Assembly (NCBI GenBank): GCA_022578965.1
Contig: MU400692.1
Coordinates: 1-64,000 of the forward strand
Direction: 5' to 3'
DNA: 64,000 bases
Source: Xylaria sp. FL1777
Lineage: Eukaryota; Ascomycota; Sordariomycetes; Xylariales; Xylariaceae
Translations under genes and position numbers: made by a program
The notes under the pieces: model-generated
The model's database searches: none
What the model was told of the DNA's origin: nothing
The model's input: only the letters and a program-made list of their open reading frames with translations
Shown: one piece after another, positions 47,024 to 58,000 of the stretch
Layout of the letters: each line of letters begins with the position of its first letter
Numbering within the stretch: the first letter of the stretch is position 1

Positions 47024-48921
47024 CTACCTATCCCACTTCTTGAATCCCTCGTTCTTCTGTTTCTGCCTCGTATTCCAGCCCAACTTGCCACTAATGCTGT
47101 TGACCCAGTCCTCGCTGCGTTTCCCCTGAGGCTGGACGGTGGCGAATGGGAAACGGCTGGCGCTGATGGTCACGTAGTCGCCTGGTTTGAGCTCGACGCG
47201 TTTTCGCCCGTCGAAGCTCGCCCAGCTACTGGTCCGCGCATCGTACGGTACCCCCAGGCGCAGCACGATTGTATCCGGCAAGATGATTGGCCGGAATGAC
47301 AGTGTATGTGCGCATATCGCCGCGAGGAGCATAACAGGGTTCTCCGGATGACACAGGGACCCGCCGGCCGCAAGGTTGTACGCCGTTGAGCCTGTGGGTG
47401 TTGACACGCAAATGCCGTCTGCTAGTACAGACGTGAAGTGCTCGTCGTCCCCGAATATCTCTATGTTCGCCAATGCTATAATTCATCAGGAAAGACGCGT
47501 AACTTGCAAATACCAGTTTTCACTTACTCGGATTCGGCCCTCGGTCTACTACGATCTCATTGAGGATTTCATAGGTACCGTCTGGTTTATGAGTATGGTC
47601 ATCCTCTTTTTCCTCCCCGATGAGTTCTTCCACCAAATCTCGTCTCGGTGAGGCACCATCGCCGTTGATGTTCTGGTTTGAGCCTAGCAAATGCTTTCTC
47701 TCCTGACTCCTCATCACCGTACCTTCAAACCGCAGACGTAAGCTCACGGTGACACCAACTGTAAAAGCCGTATCCAGAGACTGCTGGTACTCATTGAAAT
47801 CGAACTTCGTGAGGAACCCAAGACTTCCGAGCGCAAAACTCAGCACGGGCGGTACTATCCTCTGGAAGAGCCAGCTTGCATACAAAACCGTCCCATCGCC
47901 GCCGAGAGTAATAATGAAGTCAAAAGTGTGCGGTCTCCTCCGACACATCTCTTCCGTCCAAACGCGTATCCGTCGGCTTATGGCCTCTGTGGGTGTATCC
48001 TGATCCATCTCTCCCGCCTCAATGTATTCCGACCGAAGCTCATCTACCAAGCCGGGGAAATCAAAGTTCTTGTTCTCTTTCAATATATCCTCGATATAAA
48101 TAGTGTACCGCACGTTCCTGTCTTTACTTAACAGCCACTTAGCCAACATTCTCGTCTTTGGTATCAGGTCCTCGTCGTAAACTTTGGTTAAGAGGAAGAT
48201 GTGCTCGGCTTTGAATTTCAGACGCGCCGTTCCCAGCCGTCTACTCAGTTCCCTCACGCCCCAGGCCATTTCCGTGAGTTGCTTCTTAGTAAGCAATCTG
48301 CTGTGAATCCCTTCATGTTCCAAGCCGGCAAGGTCCAATTCGGACCTGCTTTTGGTGACCTCGGTCTTCCACGCTTTCTCGTCGAATTGGCCGGATGCAG
48401 CGGAACTACTGTCACTCTCAGGCTCTATGATCGACATTCTTTCAGATCTCTTGCTCTTTCTCCCAGTGTTCCCCTTCGGCTCGACGTACGAATCCAACCC
48501 AATCTCGTTGGATAGGTCCTCGTGGTGGGTTTTGAATCGGTGGGAGGTAGAAGCGTCTATGTGGGAGAGGGCATCGATTTTATGGCATTCGAGCAATTGG
48601 TGGACTAGACAGTCGGAAGAGAAGGGCCTTTTCAGATAGTGATTGGCAACATTTGGATAGGCGTGGTCGGATGGGACGAGAGAGCTTTTTCTTCGATATG
48701 GGCTTGCGGCATCGAAGGTAACCTGGCCCGAGCTATCATTGAGCGCTTTTCTTCTTTCCTTTCTGGGCACATTTATAGAGTCGACGTACCTCGACCTTTC
48801 GCATGTCATCATCACTTGTGTGAGAAGGGGCATCTTCGTAATGGACGTGTCTGCTGTGGCTTCCAGTGCTCCCATCTTGCGACGGAGTATGGGTATGAGC
48901 ATGAGCTTGTTGATCACTCAT
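47024..48921 (-). CDS. NAD kinase (ATP-NAD kinase)
   Basis: Makes NADP from NAD and ATP. Three exons: 48921-48790, 48722-47528, 47475-47024; introns of 67 and 52 bp; 592 residues. The N-terminal 270 residues are polar, with His-, Ser- and Lys/Arg-rich parts, and are probably regulatory. The catalytic fold then begins, with the GGDGT motif at residues 318-322 (IITLGGDGTVLY). It is followed by the FDFNEY region, a long Lys/Glu insert, NEIVVDRGPNP, the DGICVSTPTGSTAYNLAAGGSL active-site block and a C-terminal beta-sandwich with LKPGDYVTISAS. The first exon is chosen because it continues in frame through a GTACGT donor; an alternative donor two codons earlier is possible. No mitochondrial presequence is seen, so it is more like the cytosolic Utr1 type than Pos5. 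Confidence 0.93.
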
Positions 48922-50061
48922 GTTGATCTGTGCTAACCGTTACCTGGTAAACTCAATTATTCTTTAGACGGGACAGTTGTTGAGGTAGGTAGTAGGTGTC
49001 TCGGTGGGCGCTATATGTATACTAAAACCGAGTTTCTGGTTATACAAGGCAATCCACGGCCGTATCCTCCCTGCTTCAGTGGAATGCAAGCTGTGAAGGT
49101 TGTCCATGACCTATCTAGCCTACTAGGTAGGTAGTAGAGTTGCTTTGAAGGTCTGCTTCAGCGTGCAAGTTTATATGGGTGGCGTCAGCCTGAGGTTGCT
49201 TAGTGAGGGACAGCACTGTGGCCCCTCCTGTAGTGGGATATCTGATTACGTAGTATTACATAGTACCATTAGTACCATTAGTACCTAGATATAATTAGGC
49301 TACCTATATTTAGCCTAGCGCGGGGCTACTGAGAGTTCTCTCGTCACTGATTACTTATAAGAGGTACTGGTTGAGACTGATTACTGATTGAGGGCATCTC
49401 CAGACGGGGAGTTCTTAACTTTCCCTAGTATTCTTCAGTACGATCTTCTATGCATCAGCTGAAGCCTTGCTAAAACAGCTATCCCATAGCTACCTCACCC
49501 ATCTAGGAAGGTATCTGCTCTTGATCATCTCACACCTTATGCGTAGACTAAACTAAAGTAGAAGTAGCAGGAATCTCCAAGTAAAACCCACTTAACTCGT
49601 CTCTCATTTAGCTGACTGTTGGAGTTGTCTTCACATAAATAGGTAGATATTATCGTGGAAACTTCGGAAAATCGGTTGGATAAGTTGAACTTCATGTCTT
49701 CATCCACCAGCTTTTATTACTCGTGAGGCAAGAATCGAACACTGCATACGGAATCTTTGTCTCTAATGCACTATTTCCGCGGCTTTTGATATTCATATGT
49801 ATTTTGTCATGACTTTCTATGACGCCGAGTTGCCGGCTTTTCCCCGCAAGTCCAAGCATCTAGTTTAGTCACCGTTTTCGCGCGGGGTTGCTTCGGTCAC
49901 AGTACTTATCACATTGGATGGTCTGGTATAAGTGGCGTTTCTTTTGAGGGACCGGTGTTGTTCAGCTTATAAGTTGCAAGAGGAACTCAGTAAACTTACA
50001 TCTTGCATACACAATCCACGAAACATTACTTACAAACCTTTATACAACATATATTCTTAAG
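48922..50061. promoter_or_regulatory. Divergent promoter, NAD kinase and cyanate lyase
   Basis: 1.14 kb between divergent starts. A TTATAAG box lies at 49967-49973, about 90 bp before the cyanate lyase ATG. TAGGTAGGTAG motifs occur near 48983 and 49125. No gene is seen inside. No binding site for a nitrogen regulator is claimed. Confidence 0.5.
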
Positions 50062-50722
50062 ATGGCTGACCGTGTCGCGACTCTCGACGTGAGCAAATGC
50101 TACCGTACAAATACGTTTTCTATCTACTGAAATTCGTCACAGTCATCCCTGGTTGACCGGCTACCGGCTCATTCAAAGCTGCTATTCGAAGCCAAAGCCA
50201 GTCGCAAGCTAAGCTTCGAGGCCATCGCCAAGGAACTCGGCCGTGGGGAAGTCGCCGTGGCGGCCCTCTTCTACGGCCAGGCCCAGGCCTCTCCCGATGA
50301 TATCAATAAATTATCAGATCTGCTAGAGATACCCAAGCAGTCATTAGAAGCTTCGATGGGAGGCTTTCCCGACCGTGGCCGCGCCGGACCGATGCCCCCT
50401 GTGGAACCCCTTATCTACCGGCTGTACGAGGTTGTGCAGAACTACGGATACGCGTTCAAGGCTATCATGAACGAGAAGTTTGGCGACGGCATTATGAGCG
50501 CTATTGCGTTTTCTTCCAAGGTCGACAAGGAGGTGGATAGTGATGGCGTTACGTAAGTCGTTTGTTTGCTCATGGTATTGATGAGGTGAGGCTAATCTAA
50601 CGGACATACAGCTGGGTGAATATCACGCTCAGGGGCAAGTGGTAAGTCGACCCAAACTCGATGTGTTGCAATACTTAACCTTTCGCTAACATCGTTATAG
50701 GTTGCCTTACAGCAGATTCTAA
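50062..50722 (+). CDS. cyn1: Cyanate hydratase (cyanate lyase)
   Basis: Cytosolic decameric enzyme that converts cyanate and bicarbonate to ammonia (via carbamate) and CO2, for detoxification and nitrogen supply. Four exons: 50062-50088, 50143-50552, 50612-50641, 50701-50722, 162 residues, normal for fungi. The N-terminal helix-turn-helix-like part ([26 protein letters not shown]) and the C-terminal catalytic dimer domain are complete. The catalytic Arg and Glu lie in [12 protein letters not shown] and the Ser in IMSAIAFSS; the protein ends [16 protein letters not shown]. Tiny exons 3 and 4 (30 and 22 nt) are fixed by frame and strong splice sites. Confidence 0.96.
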
Positions 50723-51432
50723 GAATTACCGGTCTCTAAACTAATTTTCAACCTCGAAGCAATAACATATGTATATCTATCGGAAACATATGGGGTGAGG
50801 AACACCGCTTGGCTATATATGTGCATGCTAGTCCTAGTATCATAGCGAATACGTATAATAAACAACGGATTATCATCATGTCTTGCTTCTAATACCGGCT
50901 CTTTTTGAAAGGACGGCCTTGTGCTCGCTTTCTACCTCCTTAACTTAAATATGTTCTCACAAGGGCCCTACACTAGGACAAGGTTTAAGCCAACAAGGAA
51001 TGCTATTAGGGCTCCTCCACGGTGACCGGAACGATGTTAAGTCTCGGGGGACTAATTCCTTCTTTTTTCTCTCCTGTAAATTCTCATACTTATCATCATT
51101 ATGTTCACATAGACATTGTGCTTCTTTCATCACCGTTTCAACTTCGGAAATCAACTGTCTATGGGTACCTGATAGGAATCCCCCCGGTTTGGGAGATTTC
51201 ACCACCTAGGATTGTAGGTATTGACAAGCCAACTCTAGAGTGTAGGTGGTCGAGACGTATGCTATCTCTGGTCAACCACATGTCTAGAGAGGACAAGCCT
51301 TAGTAGAACGCCGCCATTTTATACGCAGGACATTAGCCACTGGCAGGACCTACCTAGTATAAACTCTATATCCAACAACAGTGTACAAGAGTATATAGAC
51401 CTTTTTAACTTTCCTCTCACTAAGAAAAACAG
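50723..51432. other. Intergenic, no gene recognised
   Basis: 3' region of cyanate lyase followed by about 600 bp with overlapping short frames in two phases (51000-51300), T-rich, without family resemblance. Confidence 0.5.
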
Positions 51433-51560
51433 ATACCAATGGCCGAGTTGGTACGGTCTAGCGAAGCATCTCTACCTCTTAGTATCATTACTTAGCGTCA
51501 GCGTCTATATCCTTACTCCGCATCGTTAGGCACTGGGGGTTCGATTCCCTCGTTGGCCAA
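51433..51560 (+). tRNA. tRNA-like gene with long insert, possibly degenerate
   Basis: A box-like TGGCCGAGTTGG at 51440-51451 and a perfect B-box arm GGGGG-TTCGATT-CCCTC at 51535-51551. The D arm pairs (51442-51445 with 51454-51457). An anticodon stem CTAGCG/CGTTAG pairs 51458-51463 with 51524-51529, enclosing 60 nt, which would be the loop plus an intron of about 53 nt. A run of seven T (51568-51574) follows as a Pol III terminator. Against it: the acceptor stem pairs only over CCAA/TTGG, and position 33 is not U. It may be a decayed tRNA or a tRNA-derived element; the anticodon is not assigned. Confidence 0.4.
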
Positions 51561-51574
51561 TACTAAATTTTTTT

Positions 51575-51985
51575 CTATTTTCTCTCCAAAACAAACTCTT
51601 GCTCTATACTTTACACTTCATCTGGCATTTTCAAAATCGGGTTCAAATATGATTATACTGGATATTTGAATAGTGAACTGAAATGAAGCGTCGGTCGTAA
51701 GGTGTTCAATCACATGGCTTGAGCCGTGACTGGTAAGATTGGTTCTTGTAAAACTACAAACTATAGTGTAACAACAACAAGTAGGACAGGTTAATAGGTG
51801 ATACCCCAGGGATTTCAGGATTGCATGATGCTATATGTATAATGAGAACATACTGTACTGCTTTTGATTCTAAGTTTTGAGATGCACCGATCGGATCAGG
51901 GGTACCCAATGACTAACCACGCATCACAACAATCTAGCCTCAGAAAAACCACCTCTTCTCACACCTGCTCGTTAATTTGAATCCA
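51575..51985. other. Intergenic, no gene recognised
   Basis: About 410 bp of AT-rich DNA, including the 3' end of the minus-strand secreted-protein gene. Nothing else is seen. Confidence 0.5.
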
Positions 51986-52477
51986 TCAAGCGTTCGGACT
52001 GCGCAGCCAGAAGCTCACATTGGCGCCGCCCTGACATCCATGAAAGGTACCGAGCTCCTCGATAGGGCCAAGTTCGATCCCATCGCCCAGGTGGATAGCC
52101 TCGATCAAGTCCGCGATGTCCTCGTTGCCGACGGACGTCGGCTGGGTATTCTTGACGAACACGGCGCAATCGCCCTTCTCACGAAGCATGTGCCAGTCAT
52201 CGTCGTCGTCGCCGCCATCGTCATTGGTGGTTGTGCCCGCTGTCAGCACCCACACGCCGTTGTTCGTGTTCGCCCACTGCCCGATCTCGAGACAGTCTAG
52301 CATGTCCGCCGGGTGCGCGAGCCTGCCTTTGTGATGCTCTTCTCCCGAACACCTGTCGAAACCCCCCTGCTCTGAGGTGGCGGGCGCGAAGGGCGCAGGG
52401 TCCAAGTACGTGGAGATGGCGGCACTGGGCGTGGTGAGCGTTGCCAGGGATGTCGCAAGGAGAGTGAAGAGCTTCAT
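51986..52477 (-). CDS. Small secreted Ecp2/Hce2-type protein
   Basis: One exon, 163 residues, from MKLFTLLATSLATL (start 52477; 24 codons further upstream are open but lack a signal peptide start). Signal peptide at residues 1-20. Four cysteines (43, 62, 104, 148). The pattern DCLEIGQW..., then GDCAVFVKN, VGNEDIADLI and a final GCQGGANVSFWL follows the Hce2 domain (Ecp2 homologues, putative necrosis-inducing factor family) of secreted fungal proteins. Known members act in the plant or microbial interface; the function of this one is not shown. An Asp run (residues 86-94) before Cys104 is unusual. It stands alone on the minus strand with 410 bp of empty DNA on its 3' side. Confidence 0.75.
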   Translation of the reverse strand: MKLFTLLATSLATLTTPSAAISTYLDPAPFAPATSEQGGFDRCSGEEHHKGRLAHPADMLDCLEIGQWANTNNGVWVLTAGTTTNDDGGDDDDDWHMLREKGDCAVFVKNTQPTSVGNEDIADLIEAIHLGDGIELGPIEELGTFHGCQGGANVSFWLRSPNA

Positions 52478-53123
52478 TGTGGTTCGGGGAGTGTTGTGTA
52501 TTGGACTTGGGAGGGATAATAATAGTGTTTGGTGTGAATAGGTATACATATCGCAGTGAAGTTCTGAAAACTCTCAGGTCGTGAATATAAATTGTCTTAC
52601 TTGGAAATTCGAAAGAGAGGCAACTGAGACGTCAAAGTGGAGGTTGTAACTTCTTATAGGTTCATCCCGTTGAGTTTACATTAAAGAAGGAAGTTGGAAC
52701 GCTGCTGTTAGGCTTTTGTGTATTGTTATGTTTGGTTTTCAATGTACCTGCTGTTAGGAGTTGAAAGTATATAGTTCCGGGGGAGGAACGTGTCTATGTA
52801 TAAACGCTATAATGGGATAAAGTCTTTTATAAGCAGACATGATTTCTGGCTTGTGCGCGATAGATAAAAGAAAAGTAGGAGTATGTGCCGGCTAATGGAA
52901 TGTTTGTATCCGTGATAAGTTATCCCTGGACGACGAGGACCACGCCAGTACGACGGCCAAATGCTTCAGTGTGACCTGTCTTATTGGACGTCAATGTGAA
53001 ATGAGATGTATCAATTCATTAAACTTGACATAGTGGTGATACGTAAGAGTATCCCTTGCACTACGTTGTGATGTATAGCTTTCTGTGTTGGTGGCAAGGC
53101 AGGATGATAATGCGGAAATAACA
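52478..53123. other. Intergenic, promoter of secreted-protein gene
   Basis: About 650 bp. Promoter of the Hce2-type gene on the left, 3' end of the DUF6601 gene on the right. Nothing else is seen. Confidence 0.5.
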
Positions 53124-54158
53124 TCAAACAGTGCCCTGCGAATTCGAATGAGACGTTTTACCCCTCGTCAATGACACTGCAGGTCCATTGCCAGACTTAT
53201 TCCTCCAGTATGGTTCTACCCCCATCTCCGTGAATCTCTTCGCCTCGTACTTCTTTGTCACACGCCAATTGCTCAAGAATCTTAACAGGACGAGGAAAAG
53301 AATTCCGAACACCGATGCCACGGGCGCGATGATGCTGAACACGGTGAACCCGTAGCTGAAATTGACGAACGCCGTATTCCCTACTAGCCTGTCCACGCCT
53401 AATCCCACTTGTAGGGACGATAGCACGATGACGACGTAACCTAGTATTGTCGCTAGCACGGAGAAGTTATCTGCGATGAGATCCGTGTAGTCTGCATGGG
53501 CTGATGCTTTGGAATAGCCGCGGAAGACGGAGCCTTTTATTCGATAGACTGTGTTCAGCCGGTCGAGACGAAGTTCCCCGTACCAGTATCGTGGATTCAC
53601 CAGTGCCATGTCGTGGTTTTTCAGGACCTCCTTAACCACGCACTTCCACTCAGCCCACTTGAGAGAAGAAGGAAGTAAGCCCTTTTCTTGAGCTAGACGA
53701 AAGTCGCTTTCGTATGCTATTAGTGCGGCGTATGAGAAGAGGAAACCTCGTGCACACCGAGCAAGATTGTCTTCTTTTAAAATATGAGATGTCCAGATTT
53801 CGGGATCCAGGAGCCACGAGGGTAAAGGCTTTAGAAAGATGCGTTTACTCGACCATAGGAGATGCAGTTCTGGGTTTTCCGTTATGGTGATATCTCTAGA
53901 TACGAGGACCTGATAGTGAAGTGGACGAGGTGGCATTGGACGACCACATACCCATAGCCAATCTTGAATGTCGTTTATCCTGGTGACAAGAAGCTCATCA
54001 CCTAAGAACTCTGTGTCGGCTTGTGGCACAATAATCTGATCCTTCTTTGTACGGTGCGTTGCTGGTAGGTAAGACGTGACACCTTGCTCTGTCAAGTCCC
54101 CGAGCACACGGGTGGTAAAAGGTGGATGGGGCCCATCCATCGACGAGGATTTCGACAT
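53124..54158 (-). CDS. DUF6601 membrane protein
   Basis: One exon, 344 residues. The core is the block DIQDWLWVCGRPMPPRPLHYQVLVSRDI, LHLLWSSKRIFLKPLPSWLLDPEIW, ARGFLFSYAALIAYESDF and PRYWYGELRLDRLN. This order is typical of the DUF6601 family, restricted to fungi and sometimes wrongly labelled subtilisin-like protease. No catalytic triad is present. Two hydrophobic segments follow, about residues 234-256 and 271-297 (VLATILGYVVIVLSSL and FTVFSIIAPVASVFGILFLVLL), then a basic tail. The function is unknown. Similar proteins in other fungi often lie in subtelomeric or variable regions, which I recall only loosely. Confidence 0.85.
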   Translation of the reverse strand: MSKSSSMDGPHPPFTTRVLGDLTEQGVTSYLPATHRTKKDQIIVPQADTEFLGDELLVTRINDIQDWLWVCGRPMPPRPLHYQVLVSRDITITENPELHLLWSSKRIFLKPLPSWLLDPEIWTSHILKEDNLARCARGFLFSYAALIAYESDFRLAQEKGLLPSSLKWAEWKCVVKEVLKNHDMALVNPRYWYGELRLDRLNTVYRIKGSVFRGYSKASAHADYTDLIADNFSVLATILGYVVIVLSSLQVGLGVDRLVGNTAFVNFSYGFTVFSIIAPVASVFGILFLVLLRFLSNWRVTKKYEAKRFTEMGVEPYWRNKSGNGPAVSLTRGKTSHSNSQGTV

Positions 54159-55098
54159 GTTTTAGAGACAGGCTCAGTGAATAGGCAACTTTTAGTTGAG
54201 CCTCAAAACTTTGTTGGTATGATTATAAGGCACAGTGACAACACAGTCTATATAGAGGTCTACCAGTAATAGATTATCACCACCCTTGTTAGGGCACCCC
54301 GGACCTGCTATACTGTATTTGGCCAGCGCCATTGAGTAATTTCCCAGCTATTTTTGGCGCATTATGTAATTAAGCTAAGTTGTCGGTGGCTGCTGACAGC
54401 GTCGTATCGTCTCTTCCCACTGGATGTGCCAAGACCGATAATGGCGACAGCGTATGCGAATAGGTAGACGAGTTCCCTGTTCATGCCTGATCTGTAAGAT
54501 GGGCAATCTTCGAGTTGCAAACGACCCAACTAGACCCAGCCTACAGTATACAGTTTCCAGGCCAGAATCCTAGACTTGGTTCTTGATGAGGAAATTGGCT
54601 CTCACATAAGTGGTTGGCTAATGCATAGAATAATATTCTGGGAAGATGATCCACTTCTCTGCAGTGCTGGGAAATTGGGAGTGACAACAGTTAACCACCC
54701 TTTACTTACTAATACCTAGCCTTATTATGCAACAGGGGTTATAACTACCATTATAGGTTCGCCACATCCTGTAGTGTGTATTAGACTACGGTACACACGA
54801 TACCTAAACTTAGGCTACAGAATATACCTAGTAACATCTGATACCGGTGGACGGTCTAGCTGACACAGTCAGTTGTATATACGCAGTACATTATATACTC
54901 GAAAACATGATTACAAGGATCCTTTACAGGGGAGAGGGATTGTTGGGGGCCGTAATATTCCTAGAATGATTCTAGTGCACTGCGAGTATGACGGCCAGGC
55001 CGTGGTTAAGGAATTCATTATAACTTATACATAACGCGTGATGTCCTCACACGATCGAACGCCGGATCTTTGGGCTTGTTTGCAGGTGCAGCATCGCC
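54159..55098. other. Intergenic between divergent genes
   Basis: 940 bp between the start of the DUF6601 gene and the start of the NLR-like gene. AT-rich in the middle; no coding sequence or clear TATA box chosen. Confidence 0.5.
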
Positions 55099-58000
55099 AT
55101 GTCTCTCCAGCGCTCCGCGACGCGGAAGGCCGGTTCTGGTCCGGCCAAGGAGAAAAAAGACTACAGCATTGCTGAACAGGCTATGAAGAAACTGTATCCT
55201 CTCGATAATCAGAATGTTGTACCTGATATAGAGTAAGCGCTCAACTAGTCCAAAGTCATAGCCAAGTCGCCCTAATAATGTCTCCTCAGTATTGTTCTCG
55301 TACCCGGCCTGGGTGCTCACCCGGAGGAGAGCTGGAAGTCCGAAAGCACTAAGTTTAATTGGACAACTGAGGCACTTGTCAGAGATTTCCCCAAATCGCG
55401 AGTGCTTCTTTACAAGTACCAGTCAGCATGGACGGGCGCATTGAAAGTGAAACAATTCATGGCCAATATTGCCATGGCGATGCTCATAAGTCTTCAGAGT
55501 GAGCGGAAAGTATGCTACATTCTCGCTCAAGATGCTGTGACGCGATCTTGCTAATATACTGATTCCAGAAATGCCAACGCCGACCTATTGTTTTCATTGG
55601 CCATAGTAGTAAGTTACTTTCAGAAGCCGCTTGATGGGTATAAGCCTTTAGAACTTCAGAAAGTTCCATGGCCCCGAGGAAAAGAAGGGGAAAGAAAATA
55701 GAGCTTGAAACGGCGATTACTAACTCTGACTATTGTAGTGGGTGGTCTGGTAATAGCTAAAGCAGTCACACTTGCCGACCAACGACGCGATAAATTTCCC
55801 GTCATGTTTGAGGCGATCGCAGGGGCAACGTTCTTCGGAACACCCTTTGGCGGTGCACCCGCTGCCTCAGCGGCGGCAATGTACGCTTACGCCGCCGAGA
55901 AGATCGGCCTAGCAACATCTTCCAAGCTACTGGACCTGATGAAAGAGGGAGACGAGGGTTTGCGCGAGTTGAAGCATGAGTTTAGTGAGTAATTCCTAGA
56001 GTCGTCTTTTTAGTCATTTCATCGGTACGAAGGAGTTTAAACCGGGATTTTGCCTGCGATGGGGGATGCTCACAATAGCGAGTACTAACTGCGAGGGTTA
56101 TAGTGCGTCTTGTAGGGAAAATAAGTCCAAAGATCGAACTTTTCTGCTTCTACGAGGAAAAGCCTACAGATTTTTCAAAAATAGCTGGTTTACCTGCTCT
56201 CTTTGGCTTAACGAAATCTGTCATTCCAAAACAATACGCCGATTTCGTTAGCCGAGACTCGGCAACATTACCCGGCGTTGATGAACTGGGACTTGCATGT
56301 AACCATCGTGATCTGGTCAAGTTTGATGGACATAAGGATGCGAGATGGAGCCAGTTCGTCCGTGATCCGTTAAGAAAAATAATTCACGGAGCTCAGCTTA
56401 CCGTTAAGAACCGTCTAAACTCAATTCGTGATGTTGACCAGAATATGATCAACAAGATAAGTGAGTGATTCTCGGTGTCATTCTCTTGGGTCGGTCCCTT
56501 CTAGAATTTAGAAGCTCGGCCAAATCCATATCTTGGAAGCCTCCTATAGTTTCGAAACCCTCTATATTACACTCGAAATGGCATTTACTGACCTCGACCT
56601 TTGCAGTGGAAACCCTTGAAGGTGCCCAAGTTCAGAGGAAGCGGAGTGTACTTCGACAGACATTTGCGCCATCCTCTTGGATAACCACAGAAACCGAGTA
56701 CATACAATGGTTAGCTGAAGACCAAAAAGCTCCGGAGACAGAACAGCCTCGAAATAGAGATTGTCTATGGATTCGTGGCCCCGAAGGAAGAGGCAAGACC
56801 AGTGCCTCTATGGCTGCAGTTGAAGAAATTGAAACCCGCGTTATCAACAACGAGGCAAACAGTGATGAAGATCCTGTTCTACTTGCGTACTTCTTCTGCG
56901 ACACGACGCCAGATTACAATACCGCCGAAGATATTCTTAAGAGCTTCATCAAACAATTGATAAATCAACAAGTGACGCTGGCTGCCTACGCCAAACAATT
57001 CATAAAGAAGACAGTGAATGAGGGGGCCAAGTCACAACAAGCACGCGTGGCCGTTGAAAATCTATGGCAAACGCTCCAGGATATGCTGACTGACGAGTTC
57101 ATCGGCAGAAAGGTCATATTTGTGTTGAACAACATCCACTGCTTACCGGAAGATTCAGATTCAACGATTAAGTTGATGAACTACCTCAATACCGAAACCC
57201 AAAGCCTGAACAGCGATGATGCAAAACGTGCTCCAACGAGATGGTTTATAACAAGCAGAGAGGCTCATAACGTGGAGCAAGCGCTGAAAACTGACAGCGT
57301 TCGACTCGTTGACCTAGAAGACGAGAAGTATGGGGACCAAGTGCAGAATGCTCTGAGGAAGATTGCCAAGGAGAAAGTTTCCACACTTGAGCAAGAGAAA
57401 AAGTATAATAAAGCGCTAGCTTACTTCGCCAGTAGCTTAATCGGGAGGCGAGCACAAAACACGCAATGGATCGATATCACATGTGTTCAACTTCAGGAGT
57501 TGCCACAAACACCTAGCGATCTGCCGGTTCGCCGTGCTCTGGAAACCATGCCTCAAGATCTCAAAAGCCTACTTAACAAATCTTGGCTACGAGTCTTCAA
57601 ATCAAACGAGAACGACGCCGAGAAGATCGAGGAGATGCTTCGTGCCCTTGTCCTCACATATGAAGACCCGAGTGCCGCTGAACTCGGTGTTCTCGCCGGG
57701 TTAGGCTCAAGTGAGGAAGAGAAAACCGAGCTCCATGGGCTGATAGAAAAATGCAAGCCACTGTTATCGCTGAAAAAAGATGATACCGTTGGCTTTATGA
57801 ACGGCGTCGTCAAGGGTCATTTGCTCGAAAATGCCAAGGATCTGCTTAGACTTTCACAAGAAGAGATTAAATGGCAGCATGGAGTACTGGCTCTTCGTTC
57901 CTTCTCTCATCTGAAAGAATGCTACGATGTACCGATACCTGAGCAACCTGCAGAGCCAGTAGAGCCCCAAGCCGAGGATGGTGCTGCAAAGCAAGCGGCC

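Noticed and set aside
56465..56606. Open frame continuing upstream of NLR exon 6
   Set aside because: The frame reads through an intron: GTGAGT donor at 56461 and TTTGCAG acceptor at 56606 join the hydrolase exon to the NACHT exon in frame.
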